A DNA stretch of 64,000 bases. Origin: Salinimonas chungwhensis DSM 16280 (GTDB taxonomy: Bacteria > Pseudomonadota > Gammaproteobacteria > Enterobacterales > Alteromonadaceae). Shown here in pieces: positions 1-8,088 of the stretch (its first letter is position 1; each line of letters starts with the position of its first letter). A program made the position numbers and the translations under genes. The notes under the pieces are model-generated. The model worked only from the letters and a program-made list of their open reading frames with translations, made no database searches and was not told the origin of the DNA. The stretch lies in NCBI RefSeq assembly GCF_000378185.1, contig NZ_KB899383.1, positions 62,001-126,000 of the forward strand. The letters are read 5' to 3'.

Positions 1-996
1 CCCCAGGTACGTCGTTTGGAAGCGAATCGATTTGCCATTAATACCAAAAGAGCCTTGCAGGAGACTAAGGCATTTGGGTCGGTAAATGTGACGCCTGATG
101 CTAATGCCAGTGCTGACGTTTATATACTCGGTAAAATCAATTATTCGGACACTGAGACTGTAGAAATCGGTGTGCGCATCATGGATGCATCAAACAAGGT
201 CTGGAGCGAAGAGGAATTTGAATATCGCGTTAGTGAAGGTTTCTACCGTGATGCATTTCGCAAAGATGGTAATCCTTATGCGCCGGTATTCGATCAGATC
301 GCTGCCCATGTATACGATGTCTTAATGGAAAAATCTGAACGAGAAAAACGGCAGATCGAGCAAATTGCTGATTTACGGTATGCCGCTATGTATTCACCTG
401 AAGCTTTTGCACCGTTCCTGGAAAAAGAAAAAAGCTGGGGATCTTCTCAGCCCCACTTTGAGCTAACGGGCGCACCCTCCCAGCAAGACCCTATGTATCA
501 ACGCGTTCAGCGCATACAGGCAAAAGACAATCAGTTTGTCGATTCGCTGCAGGACAGCTACGAGACGTTTTATGCCGAAACACAGGATGTTTATCGCACC
601 TACCAGAAAGAAACGCTGCCTATCGCAGCAGACATTCGGCGTAAGAAAGAAAAACGTACCCAGGCTCAGGCGCTGGCAGGCATTGGTTTAGTCGCTTCTG
701 TGCTGTTGGGGAAAAATTCCGGCTCGACGGTTGGTCAGGTAGGAGCAGCGGTTGCAGGGGTTGCAGCGGCGGTCTCGTTGGCAGAGGCCGTAAAAACCAA
801 TAAAGAACTGCACGCGGTAAGGGACATTCTGGAAGAAAAAGGCGAAAATCTGGATATAAAAATTACCCCTCAGGTGGTTGAGTTCAATGACCAGAATATA
901 GAACTTACTGGCACCGCGTCAGAGCAACATACACAACTTCGGCAGCGCCTGTACGAAATTTATCAGGTCGAGTCCACGCCTGATCAGCAGTTGTAA
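1..996 (+). CDS. Envelope protein with glycine-zipper segment (5' truncated)
   Basis: The reading frame is open from base 1, so the gene begins outside the window; the TTG at 16 is only the first in-window start-like codon. Numbering from that TTG, the first 100 residues form an alpha/beta region weakly like the CsgG/FlgT-type lipoprotein fold. A charged helical stretch follows. A Gly/Ala-rich hydrophobic segment around residues 220-259 looks like a glycine zipper able to insert in membrane. The last 60 residues (pattern VEFNDQNIELTGTA) are faintly BON-like. I do not recognise a named family. It is the first visible gene of the PEGA/SUMF1/MotA/VWA operon, 21 bases before the next start, so an outer-membrane or periplasmic role in that complex is inferred. 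Confidence 0.6.
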   Translation, partial: PQVRRLEANRFAINTKRALQETKAFGSVNVTPDANASADVYILGKINYSDTETVEIGVRIMDASNKVWSEEEFEYRVSEGFYRDAFRKDGNPYAPVFDQIAAHVYDVLMEKSEREKRQIEQIADLRYAAMYSPEAFAPFLEKEKSWGSSQPHFELTGAPSQQDPMYQRVQRIQAKDNQFVDSLQDSYETFYAETQDVYRTYQKETLPIAADIRRKKEKRTQAQALAGIGLVASVLLGKNSGSTVGQVGAAVAGVAAAVSLAEAVKTNKELHAVRDILEEKGENLDIKITPQVVEFNDQNIELTGTASEQHTQLRQRLYEIYQVESTPDQQL

Positions 997-1017
997 AGCA
1001 ACAGTAAGGACTTTCTT

Positions 1018-2448
1018 GTGAGCAGTATCGACAAGGAAATTGATCAGGACAAAAAAACGCACAAATCCACGCTGATAAAAGTCAGCGTGGGATTGGTGTT
1101 AGCGGTAGTAACTGCGCTTCTTCTGTATTGGATAACACCCTTGCTGCTAAGCGGAACATCCCAAACCACTTCCGCCCTGCCAGCCTCTAACGGTCAAACG
1201 GCTGAATCTGCTAAAAGGATGAGTGAACAAGCCAGAAGCGTATTACAACAGGATTTAACCGCGGTTAAACAACAGTTATCCGCCATGCAGCCTCATCAGC
1301 GGGACTGGCAGCCTGCAACGGTGAAAGCATTAGATGAGAGCCTGGAAACTGCCTATTCTCTATACGGTCAGGGCAAATTTCAAAATGCACGATCTGAGGT
1401 TGATTCACTCAGTGAAAACCTGACAGCCTACGAAACAGCATTTAAAAACGCCTACCAGGCAGCCTATGAGCGTGCTGAACTTGCCTTCAATAAAGGGGAA
1501 ATCCACCCAGCGCGGGCAGCCATAGCGGCTTCTTTGCAGGTAAAACCTAATTTTGATAAGGCGCTGGCGCTGAAAAAGCGTATCGATGTTTTTGCGCAGG
1601 TACAGGCTCTGTACGAAACAGCACGTATCGGTAAAACAGAAAACAATTTGCAGAAACAGTACCAGGCACTGTCGCGGTTAGTGACGCTGGATCCTGAACA
1701 GGAGACAGCGCAAAAACAACTGGTCGCTATTGAGCAAGCCATCGCCAGTGCGGATTTTAGCAAAACCATCAGCCAGGCTCTCAGCGCAGTAGAGGCAAAA
1801 CAATATGATGCGGCCAGACAATTACTGAAACAAGCCTCAGCCCTTAAACCACAAAGCCCTGAAATCCTTACCCTGCAAACACGTATTGAGCAAGAACAAC
1901 AGGCCCAGGGGCAGGCAGGCCTCGAGGCACAGGTAAAAGTGTTTGCCCAGGCCGATGAATGGCGCACTGTTAAGATGTTGGCCGATAAAGGCCTGAACAC
2001 TTACCCGGCCAGTCAGGTACTGCAGCTGGCAGCCAAAAATGCGGCAAAATTAATTGCCGCTGAAACAACGCTTAATGATTACCTCAAGCGCCCTGAAAGG
2101 CTATCTGATAGCCGCATTCATGATAATGCCCGCCTGGCGATAGAGAGCACCAAAGCACTCGCGCCGCTAAGTGCAACATTGCAGGCCACCATAAGTCAGT
2201 TACAACATGCGCTGGCGGACTACAGCTCTCCCTTACCAGTGACTGTTTATTCTGATGGCAAAACACTGATAAAAGTACTCGGTGTGGGGGTCGTCGGTAA
2301 AGTGGATGAAAAAACCATTTCGCTAAAGCCCGGGAATTACCGGTTTGAGGCGAGTCGCGAAGGCTATCGGTCGAAAATTGTATCGATAACCGTGAGTCAA
2401 AATGCGTTGCCCGTTTCAGTTCGACTGGTATGCGACCAAAAGGTGTAA
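1018..2448 (+). CDS. Membrane-anchored TPR-like protein with C-terminal PEGA-like domain
   Basis: 476 residues from a GTG start preceded by AAGGA at 1006-1010 (7-base spacing). A short charged cytoplasmic N-terminus beginning MSSIDKEIDQD is followed by one transmembrane helix (about 20-42) and then a large periplasmic part. Residues about 110-340 are Ala/Gln-rich helical repeats with the look of degenerate TPRs (for example YAAARQ-type and A-x-KP motifs). Residues about 405-470 form a small beta domain ending in a GNYRFEASREGY-type motif, as in PEGA domains. The N-terminus resembles that of the next protein, so the two probably share an inner-membrane partner. It probably acts as a scaffold; no enzyme motif is seen. 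Confidence 0.65.
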   Translation: MSSIDKEIDQDKKTHKSTLIKVSVGLVLAVVTALLLYWITPLLLSGTSQTTSALPASNGQTAESAKRMSEQARSVLQQDLTAVKQQLSAMQPHQRDWQPATVKALDESLETAYSLYGQGKFQNARSEVDSLSENLTAYETAFKNAYQAAYERAELAFNKGEIHPARAAIAASLQVKPNFDKALALKKRIDVFAQVQALYETARIGKTENNLQKQYQALSRLVTLDPEQETAQKQLVAIEQAIASADFSKTISQALSAVEAKQYDAARQLLKQASALKPQSPEILTLQTRIEQEQQAQGQAGLEAQVKVFAQADEWRTVKMLADKGLNTYPASQVLQLAAKNAAKLIAAETTLNDYLKRPERLSDSRIHDNARLAIESTKALAPLSATLQATISQLQHALADYSSPLPVTVYSDGKTLIKVLGVGVVGKVDEKTISLKPGNYRFEASREGYRSKIVSITVSQNALPVSVRLVCDQKV

Positions 2449-2484
2449 CACAGACATGAATAATCAACACAAGGAATACAAGCG

Positions 2485-4470
2485 GTGAGTCGCATCGATG
2501 CATCCATAGAATCTGACCGCAGCAAAAATCGCGTTGTTGTGCTATCCAGTGCCGTATTGCTGATTATTGCGTTAAGTAGCTATCTCGTCTGGCTTTTTTT
2601 GATTGAAGGCTTTACCGTCGCAGTGACTCCTGAGCAGGCTGGCAAAAGTGCCCACTATCAGGTCGACAACGGCACTGGCTTTTTTATTGATAACAAGCTT
2701 TATGTGTTAAGCCTGCCGGTCAAAATCACCGTCGGCGCGCCTAAATATCAATCTGAGTCAGTTATAATTAATAGCGATGCGCCATCGACTATTGCTGTTG
2801 GACTCACGCCTAAGCCAGCAACCGTGAGACTGAGTACCTCTGAAAATGAAGAGCAGATTGAGTGGCTGGTTAATGACACCCCCTATGCTACGGCTGAGTC
2901 TATCGAAATTTCTCTGCCACCGGGTACGCACTCGGTTACCGCAAGGCATCCGTCATACGAGACAGCAAGATTACGTTTGGAAACTGAGATTGCTCAGAAA
3001 ATAGAAAAAATTATCACGCTTACGCCCATCAGTGGAACCCTGGACCTGCGCTCTGCGCCCAATGGTGCAGACGTGCTGGTAAATGGGAAGTCTGTGGGTA
3101 AAACGCCGATTAATCTGGCGTACGCAGGCGGTTCGCATGATGTGAAGATCCAGTTAGAAAGTTATGAGCCTGTCAACGACAGCATTAGTCTTACCGCTAA
3201 TCAGCCTGTCGCCAGGCGCGATTACCAGCTTATACCGGTTCAGGCGACACTAAACATACAGACTCAACCCGCCCAGGGGTTATTGACAGTCAATAGTAAA
3301 ACTGTCAGTGGCACCACCATGAGCATTGACGCTAATACTGAGCACGTCATTAGTTTCAGTGCCCCGGGGTACCAGACTCAGCGTAAAACTATAACTGTGG
3401 CACCGGGTAAATCAGCCACGCTGATGTTTGATTTGGCGCCCCAAACCGGCAAGGTAAATATCAGGGCAAATCTACCGGCTGAAGTATACATCGACGGCCA
3501 AAAAGCCGGTGAAACGCCGCTGACAACAGACCTACAGACGCTAGCTCATACCATTGAGGTGAAAAAGGCCGGCTACCGAACGATAAGCCAGAAGGTCACG
3601 CCAACTGTCGACCGGCTGACCTCAGTAAATGCAAAATTGCTTACCGAATTTGCTGCCAGACGCAAAGAAGGCCGGCCTTTATTTGCCGAAACCATAGGCA
3701 TCTCACTTTTAATGCTTAACCCGGATACAGTCCAGGTAGGCTCAGCGCCGAATGAAGTTGGCCGCCAGCGCAATGAGCATCAGTATACGGTGCAATTCAC
3801 CCGGCCATTCTGGTTATCCCGACATGAGATTACAGAAGCGCAATTTGCTCGTTTTAGTGGCCAGAATGGCGGCTCTGAAAAACCCGTAACCGGGGTCAGC
3901 TGGCTGGACGCTGCCAGGTTCACTAACTGGTTGAGCGAGCAGGAAGGATTACCTTCATTTTATATTATTGAGAATGGTCGGTTACGCGGTATTGATCCCG
4001 CGTCAAACGGCTACCGGCTGCCGACTGAAGCGGAGTGGGAGTTCGCCGCGAAACAAAACCGGCGGGCAGCGGCAACGAAGTACGTGTGGGGCAGCCAGGA
4101 CAGGCTACGCGATAAACAAGGAAATTTTGCCGATGAATCTCTCAAGGGCAAGCAAACCTTCATATTAAAAGATTACAAAGACGGATTCACCGGTAAAGCA
4201 CCCGTGGGTAGCTTTAAAGCCGAACGTGGTGGTTTTTTTGATTTAGATGGCAATGTCAGAGAATGGGTTCACGATTTTTATACCGTGCTGCCTCCTGAAA
4301 GTGATTCGATATCACCCGACTATCGCGGCAGTACCCCCACCTCATCCCACGTGGTAAAAGGTGCATCTTTTAAAACCGGACGTCTGAAACGACTGCGCGC
4401 AAGCATTAGAACTGGCGAATCCGAGCCTCAGGATGATATCGGCTTTCGCATCGCGCGATACCAGAACTAA
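2485..4470 (+). CDS. PEGA-repeat protein with C-terminal SUMF1/FGE-like domain
   Basis: 661 residues from a GTG start, with AAGGA at 2471-2475. The N-terminus MSRIDASIESD mirrors the upstream protein; one transmembrane helix follows (about 17-40). The periplasmic part has several PEGA-type repeats, the clearest at about 181-237 and 318-372 (motifs VLVNGKSVGKTP and VYIDGQKAGETP). From about 403 to the end is a formylglycine-generating-enzyme-like (SUMF1) domain, with landmarks SRHEITEAQFARF, PVTGVSWLDAARF, GYRLPTEAEWEFAA, DLDGNVREWVHDFY and a C-terminal GFRIAR. I find no cysteine in the whole protein, so the copper-binding cysteine pair of catalytic FGEs is absent. The domain is therefore probably a binding or structural module rather than a sulfatase-maturing enzyme. 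Confidence 0.8.
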   Translation: MSRIDASIESDRSKNRVVVLSSAVLLIIALSSYLVWLFLIEGFTVAVTPEQAGKSAHYQVDNGTGFFIDNKLYVLSLPVKITVGAPKYQSESVIINSDAPSTIAVGLTPKPATVRLSTSENEEQIEWLVNDTPYATAESIEISLPPGTHSVTARHPSYETARLRLETEIAQKIEKIITLTPISGTLDLRSAPNGADVLVNGKSVGKTPINLAYAGGSHDVKIQLESYEPVNDSISLTANQPVARRDYQLIPVQATLNIQTQPAQGLLTVNSKTVSGTTMSIDANTEHVISFSAPGYQTQRKTITVAPGKSATLMFDLAPQTGKVNIRANLPAEVYIDGQKAGETPLTTDLQTLAHTIEVKKAGYRTISQKVTPTVDRLTSVNAKLLTEFAARRKEGRPLFAETIGISLLMLNPDTVQVGSAPNEVGRQRNEHQYTVQFTRPFWLSRHEITEAQFARFSGQNGGSEKPVTGVSWLDAARFTNWLSEQEGLPSFYIIENGRLRGIDPASNGYRLPTEAEWEFAAKQNRRAAATKYVWGSQDRLRDKQGNFADESLKGKQTFILKDYKDGFTGKAPVGSFKAERGGFFDLDGNVREWVHDFYTVLPPESDSISPDYRGSTPTSSHVVKGASFKTGRLKRLRASIRTGESEPQDDIGFRIARYQN

Positions 4471-4481
4471 GGACATAGCTG

Positions 4482-4589
4482 ATGAAAAAGAAAATAATTC
4501 TCGCCGCCTTGCTGCTTGTGCTGACCGGCTCAGCAGCTGCGTATTTTGTGTCGCTTGATGCGCCGCAAGATTTTCCTATCAATATTTGA
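4482..4589 (+). CDS. 35-residue single-TM or secreted peptide
   Basis: A short ATG frame lies between the SUMF1 gene and the channel gene. It has a good ribosome site (AAGGA at 4469-4473, overlapping the upstream stop, 8 bases from the ATG). The product starts MKKK, has a hydrophobic core of about 18 residues, and ends in a short polar tail DAPQDFPINI. It reads either as a one-helix membrane peptide or as a signal peptide with a very short mature part (possible cleavage after SAAA). Its stop at 4587-4589 lies 21 bases before the next ATG, consistent with translational coupling. Small hydrophobic subunits are common in membrane complexes; this role is inferred. Confidence 0.5.
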   Translation: MKKKIILAALLLVLTGSAAAYFVSLDAPQDFPINI

Positions 4590-4610
4590 TTGCACATAAC
4601 GGCAGCCACT

Positions 4611-5381
4611 ATGATTAAAAATACCAATGCATCAATGAACCCCGGCCTGCTTCCCAGCATAATTGTTCTGGTAGCGAGCTTCACCCTGGTTCATCTTTTT
4701 TACGCTGGCGTGGTGAGACCAGCCGCAGACAATATTCTGGCGAGTCAGGGTACCTCTTCACTCAGTTCCATATGGATTATTCTTAAAGATCTTGAGCAGC
4801 AAATTTGTATATCTTTATTGTTCTTCTGTATTTTTCTGATGGTCTTCAAGCTGTGGCGGCTGGTTGACGAAGAGCCCTTGTATACCCGCGATTTTCTAAA
4901 GGATCATGATAAGTCACAACCGCTGGATGTGGACGAAGCGTTGCGCGAGCTCAATGCTTCGTCCTACAGTGAAAATCCCGCCATGGCAACGTGGATAAAC
5001 TGCATCCGTCGCTTTCGCAATACTCAGAATGTTCAGCACGCCGCGGATGCGATTGAGTCGTCGGTGGATAGCCTGGCCGCGCAGCTGGAAAGTGGCAACA
5101 ATATGATTCGTTATATCATCTGGGCCATTCCCTCTATTGGCTTTGTTGGTACCGTTCGGGGTATCGGTCAGGCTTTAGCGCAGGCAGATGCTGCGCTTGC
5201 CGGTGATATCTCAGGTATGACGGCCTCATTGGGTGTGGCTTTCAACTCTACCCTGGTAGCCTTATTTATCTCTTTAATTCTTATGTTTTTCATGCACTTG
5301 CTCAATGCACGCCAGGATGCCATGGTGCTGCGGACGCAAGAGTCGTGTGAAAGACATTTGTTGTCTCACTTGCATAACTAA
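4611..5381 (+). CDS. MotA/TolQ/ExbB-family proton-channel subunit
   Basis: About 256 residues from ATG 4611; an in-frame TTG directly after the upstream stop (4590) is an alternative start. Hydrophobic segments near both the N-terminus and residue 70 are followed by a cytoplasmic region. The family-defining C-terminal pair comes next: a helix with IPSIGFVGTVRGIG, then a conserved loop and GVAFNSTLVALFISLIL. This is the MotA_ExbB domain that forms the pentameric proton channel in flagellar stators and the Tol and Exb systems. Here it is followed directly by two genes whose N-termini carry the matching Asp-bearing transmembrane helix, so it most likely builds a channel with them. It is not a flagellar MotA: there is no motB and no chemotaxis context. 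Confidence 0.85.
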   Translation: MIKNTNASMNPGLLPSIIVLVASFTLVHLFYAGVVRPAADNILASQGTSSLSSIWIILKDLEQQICISLLFFCIFLMVFKLWRLVDEEPLYTRDFLKDHDKSQPLDVDEALRELNASSYSENPAMATWINCIRRFRNTQNVQHAADAIESSVDSLAAQLESGNNMIRYIIWAIPSIGFVGTVRGIGQALAQADAALAGDISGMTASLGVAFNSTLVALFISLILMFFMHLLNARQDAMVLRTQESCERHLLSHLHN

Positions 5382-5390
5382 GTCAGCCCC

Positions 5391-6449
5391 ATGAAGCTTA
5401 AACGTCGCACCGAAGATGGCTTTAACATGTCCTTTCTGGATGTTATGGCCTGTGGCTTGGGTGCCGTTATCCTGATTTTCATCCTGGTGGATTTTCAGGC
5501 GTTTACACAAACGCCTGCACCTGAACAACAAAAGCTGGAACAAGAATTGGCCGCGGCTGAAAACGCGGCTCAACAGTTGCAACAGTCTATCGATGAAATT
5601 AATCAAAAAATTGCTATGGAAGCTGGCAAACAGCAGGAATCAGAAGAAAACCAGGATGAAACAACCCAACAACAAGAGCAACTTTTGCAGGCTATCTCTG
5701 ATCAGCTTGCGGTGGTTGCCGATCTGGAAAATCAACTGGCGGCAGTAGCCAGTGTGCCTACTCCTGATGCCAACATTGCATTAAGCGGCACCGGTGAACA
5801 AAACTACATCACGGGCATGCGGGTAGAAGGAAAGCACATCGGTATATTGATCGATAAAAGCGCGTCTATGATGGGCGACAATTTAGTGGATGTGCTGGGC
5901 AAACTTGCTCTACCGGACAATCAGAAAATCGCCGCAGCCAAATGGCGACGCACCCGACGTGTGGCTAACTGGCTGCTGGCCAGACTTCCACAAACCTCGA
6001 AAGTCTCGGTGGTCGCTTTTTCTGAGCAAGCCCGTGTATTAGGGATGCGGCCGGTCAACAGTGCTGGTGCAAGCGGGTCTTTGAAGGCTATTGCTAAAGA
6101 TTTGGGTGGGATTGTCCCGGAAGGAGGAACAAACCTTCAGGAAGGGCTCTCGGCTATAATGACAGCAAACCCTGATCTGACGGATCTTTATCTGATTACT
6201 GATGGTCTTCCTACTCTTGGCAAAGGATTACCGCTCAAGTGTCGAAATTTTATCAGCAGTAAAAAATCCATATCCTCGGAATGCCGTCAGTTATTATTTC
6301 TGGAAACAGTTAAGCGAGGCCCACGAGGCGTCAGTGTGAATGTTATTTTGCTGCCTATAGAAGGTGATCCCTTCGCGCCTGCTCTGTACTGGAGCTGGAC
6401 CAATAGTAACGGTGGCACCTTTTTATCCCCGGCTCCGGAGTGGCCCTGA
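5391..6449 (+). CDS. ExbD/MotB-like TM segment fused to a VWA domain (first paralogue)
   Basis: 352 residues. A short basic N-terminus leads into a single transmembrane helix at about 11-34 with motif FNMSFLDVMACGLGAV. Asp17 sits near the start of the helix, as in ExbD and MotB. Residues 44-120 are Gln/Glu-rich coiled coil. A von Willebrand factor A domain runs from about 148 to the end with a complete MIDAS metal site: DKSAS (Asp155, Ser157, Ser159), Thr247 in GGTNLQ, and Asp271 in LITDG. The gene starts 10 bases after the channel gene and overlaps the next gene by one base (TGATG). Inferred role: a stator subunit that passes proton flow to a periplasmic VWA adhesion or protein-binding head. 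Confidence 0.8.
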   Translation: MKLKRRTEDGFNMSFLDVMACGLGAVILIFILVDFQAFTQTPAPEQQKLEQELAAAENAAQQLQQSIDEINQKIAMEAGKQQESEENQDETTQQQEQLLQAISDQLAVVADLENQLAAVASVPTPDANIALSGTGEQNYITGMRVEGKHIGILIDKSASMMGDNLVDVLGKLALPDNQKIAAAKWRRTRRVANWLLARLPQTSKVSVVAFSEQARVLGMRPVNSAGASGSLKAIAKDLGGIVPEGGTNLQEGLSAIMTANPDLTDLYLITDGLPTLGKGLPLKCRNFISSKKSISSECRQLLFLETVKRGPRGVSVNVILLPIEGDPFAPALYWSWTNSNGGTFLSPAPEWP

Positions 6450-7402
6450 TGCGTCGCCTCAAACGTCCACCTATAGAAGTGTTCAATCTTTCTTTTCTGG
6501 ATATCATTTCCTGCGCATTCGGCGCGGTCGTGATGCTGGTTTTGTTAGCCAAAAATGGTGAGCAGGAAACTGAAAAAGGCGCTGCAGATTTATCCGTGCT
6601 GATTGAAAATGTATTGGCTGCCCGTCAGTCAGTTGACAATCTGCAGGGCGCCTTATCAGACAAACAAAAACAATTACAGGCAGCAAAAGCACAATCAGCA
6701 TCTGTCACGCAACAACAAAAAAACTTAGAGACCTCCATCCCGCGCGCTCAGCAGACCCTGGTTCAGTTACAGGATAAGGCCCAGTCTCTGCGAGAACAAG
6801 TTCGTCAGGAAAATGCCCGGCTGAATGTGCCTGACACTACAGATACGCCTGACGACGATGTAGGCGGTATACCAACCGATGCCGATTACGTGGTGTTTGT
6901 CATTGATAATTCCGGCTCTATGTCGTCAGGCAGTAGCTGGCGAAAAGTGATGCAGGTGGTTAAGGATATCATTCAGTCTCACCCGCAAATGAAGGGGTTT
7001 CAGATTATGGCAGCTGATGGTACGCACATGTATCAATCACAGCGTGGGCAGTGGCTCAGCGACAGTCAGTCAATGCGTGATAAAGCAGTAACCCGGCTGG
7101 CCGGGTTTCGTGGTGGTGCCAGCGCGCCTGAATTAGGGATCAATGAGGCGCTTGATCTCTACAGCAATACACAGGGAAAGGTCAGCTTATATGTTTTTGG
7201 CGACGATTACCGCCCCGCTAACCTGGACACCATTGTCGGCCAAATTACCGGCAAAAACACCGGTACCGATGGCAAGCCGAAGGTTCGGATACATGGCATC
7301 GGATTTAATCGCCCCCGTAACGGCAATGCCCAGCAGTTTGCGGCGTTTATGCAGGCTGTTGCCAAACGCAACCGCGGTGCATTCGTAGGGTTGTATTTTT
7401 AA
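6449..7402 (+). CDS. ExbD/MotB-like TM segment fused to a VWA domain (second paralogue)
   Basis: 317 residues from ATG 6449, whose first base is the last base of the upstream TGA; a GTG at 6440 is a less likely start. The layout matches the preceding gene: basic N-terminus, a transmembrane helix with motif FNLSFLDIISCAFGAV (Asp18), coiled coil at about 40-128, an acidic linker, then a VWA domain from about 146 with MIDAS motif DNSGS (Asp153, Ser155, Ser157). The VWA sequence is clearly diverged from its neighbour while the membrane motif is conserved. This suggests the two proteins share one channel but present different periplasmic heads, possibly as a heterodimer. Confidence 0.8.
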   Translation: MRRLKRPPIEVFNLSFLDIISCAFGAVVMLVLLAKNGEQETEKGAADLSVLIENVLAARQSVDNLQGALSDKQKQLQAAKAQSASVTQQQKNLETSIPRAQQTLVQLQDKAQSLREQVRQENARLNVPDTTDTPDDDVGGIPTDADYVVFVIDNSGSMSSGSSWRKVMQVVKDIIQSHPQMKGFQIMAADGTHMYQSQRGQWLSDSQSMRDKAVTRLAGFRGGASAPELGINEALDLYSNTQGKVSLYVFGDDYRPANLDTIVGQITGKNTGTDGKPKVRIHGIGFNRPRNGNAQQFAAFMQAVAKRNRGAFVGLYF

Positions 7403-7516
7403 TTATTTTAGCCTGCGGCTCAGGGGCCAGCCATCGCAGGAGTGTGACGACTCCCCGATATCCGTTGAATCTAATAGTGAATCAGCGATAGCATACTCGT
7501 GTTTCAGTAAAACAGC

Positions 7517-8023
7517 ATGATTATGACAGAATTTGAAAACGCAATTAAGCAACGGGAAAATGGCATCAGGCTGGTCGTTGCGGTAATTATTATGACTTTT
7601 GTTCTCATCGCAGCGCTGGGCGTGACAACCTACCAAAACTTCGACGATATATATGCTCAGCGTCTTAGTGCCTTTCCCACAGTCAGCGCCGTGGCCACCC
7701 TACCCAATGTGTTTGCCGCGGTGTGTTTAGTGCTGGTTAACATTGCGGCTGTGTCTAAGTTGCGTCGGGCCAACCAGACATTAGCATTAAAAGCATATTC
7801 ATTATTGATGGACAGCGGATTTAGTGAAGCAGACCCTCAACAAGAGGCTATGAAGCAGCGATTTCTTAGTGCAGCCGGGTTACCTCAGAATTATTCACTG
7901 GCTCGACTGGCGAAAATGAAGACATTTCACTTTGTTAACGTAGCCAGCCCGGTAAGTCGTGCGATTCATAAGCAACGCGCAGCCTGGATAGCTCTTAGCC
8001 GCAAGGTTGAAAAAGAAGTATGA
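7517..8023 (+). CDS. Uncharacterised two-TM protein
   Basis: 168 residues, from ATG 7517 (an in-frame ATG at 7523 is equally possible). Two transmembrane helices are visible, at about 17-38 and 61-80, with a periplasmic loop of about 22 residues between them. The C-terminal 85 residues are soluble, helical and basic. No family is recognised. It lies 114 bases after the VWA operon on the same strand and ends just before a bidirectional terminator, so it could be the last operon gene or a separate unit. Confidence 0.55.
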   Translation: MIMTEFENAIKQRENGIRLVVAVIIMTFVLIAALGVTTYQNFDDIYAQRLSAFPTVSAVATLPNVFAAVCLVLVNIAAVSKLRRANQTLALKAYSLLMDSGFSEADPQQEAMKQRFLSAAGLPQNYSLARLAKMKTFHFVNVASPVSRAIHKQRAAWIALSRKVEKEV

Positions 8024-8057
8024 AGCAACGAGAAAGTGAGAGTCAAAACGCGCAAAT

Positions 8058-8088
8058 AAAAAGGGGCTGATATCAGCCCCTTTTTTAG
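8058..8088. terminator. Bidirectional rho-independent terminator
   Basis: A perfect palindrome GGGGCTGATATCAGCCCC at 8063-8080 is flanked by A-runs on the left and a T-run (8081-8086) on the right. It sits between the convergent genes ending at 8023 and 8089, so it can end transcription from both sides. Confidence 0.85.

Noticed and set aside
1464-2503. Long minus-strand reading frames opposite the TPR-like gene (1464-2000, 2084-2503)
   Set aside because: They mirror the plus-strand genes, have odd Cys/Arg-rich compositions and lack ribosome sites; antisense shadows.
2485-4470. Assignment as a true sulfatase-maturing enzyme
   Set aside because: No cysteine pair and no sulfatase genes nearby.
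4611-7402. Zorya anti-phage system (ZorAB)
   Set aside because: The MotA-like subunit is present, but the partners carry VWA rather than OmpA-type domains and no helicase or nuclease genes follow.
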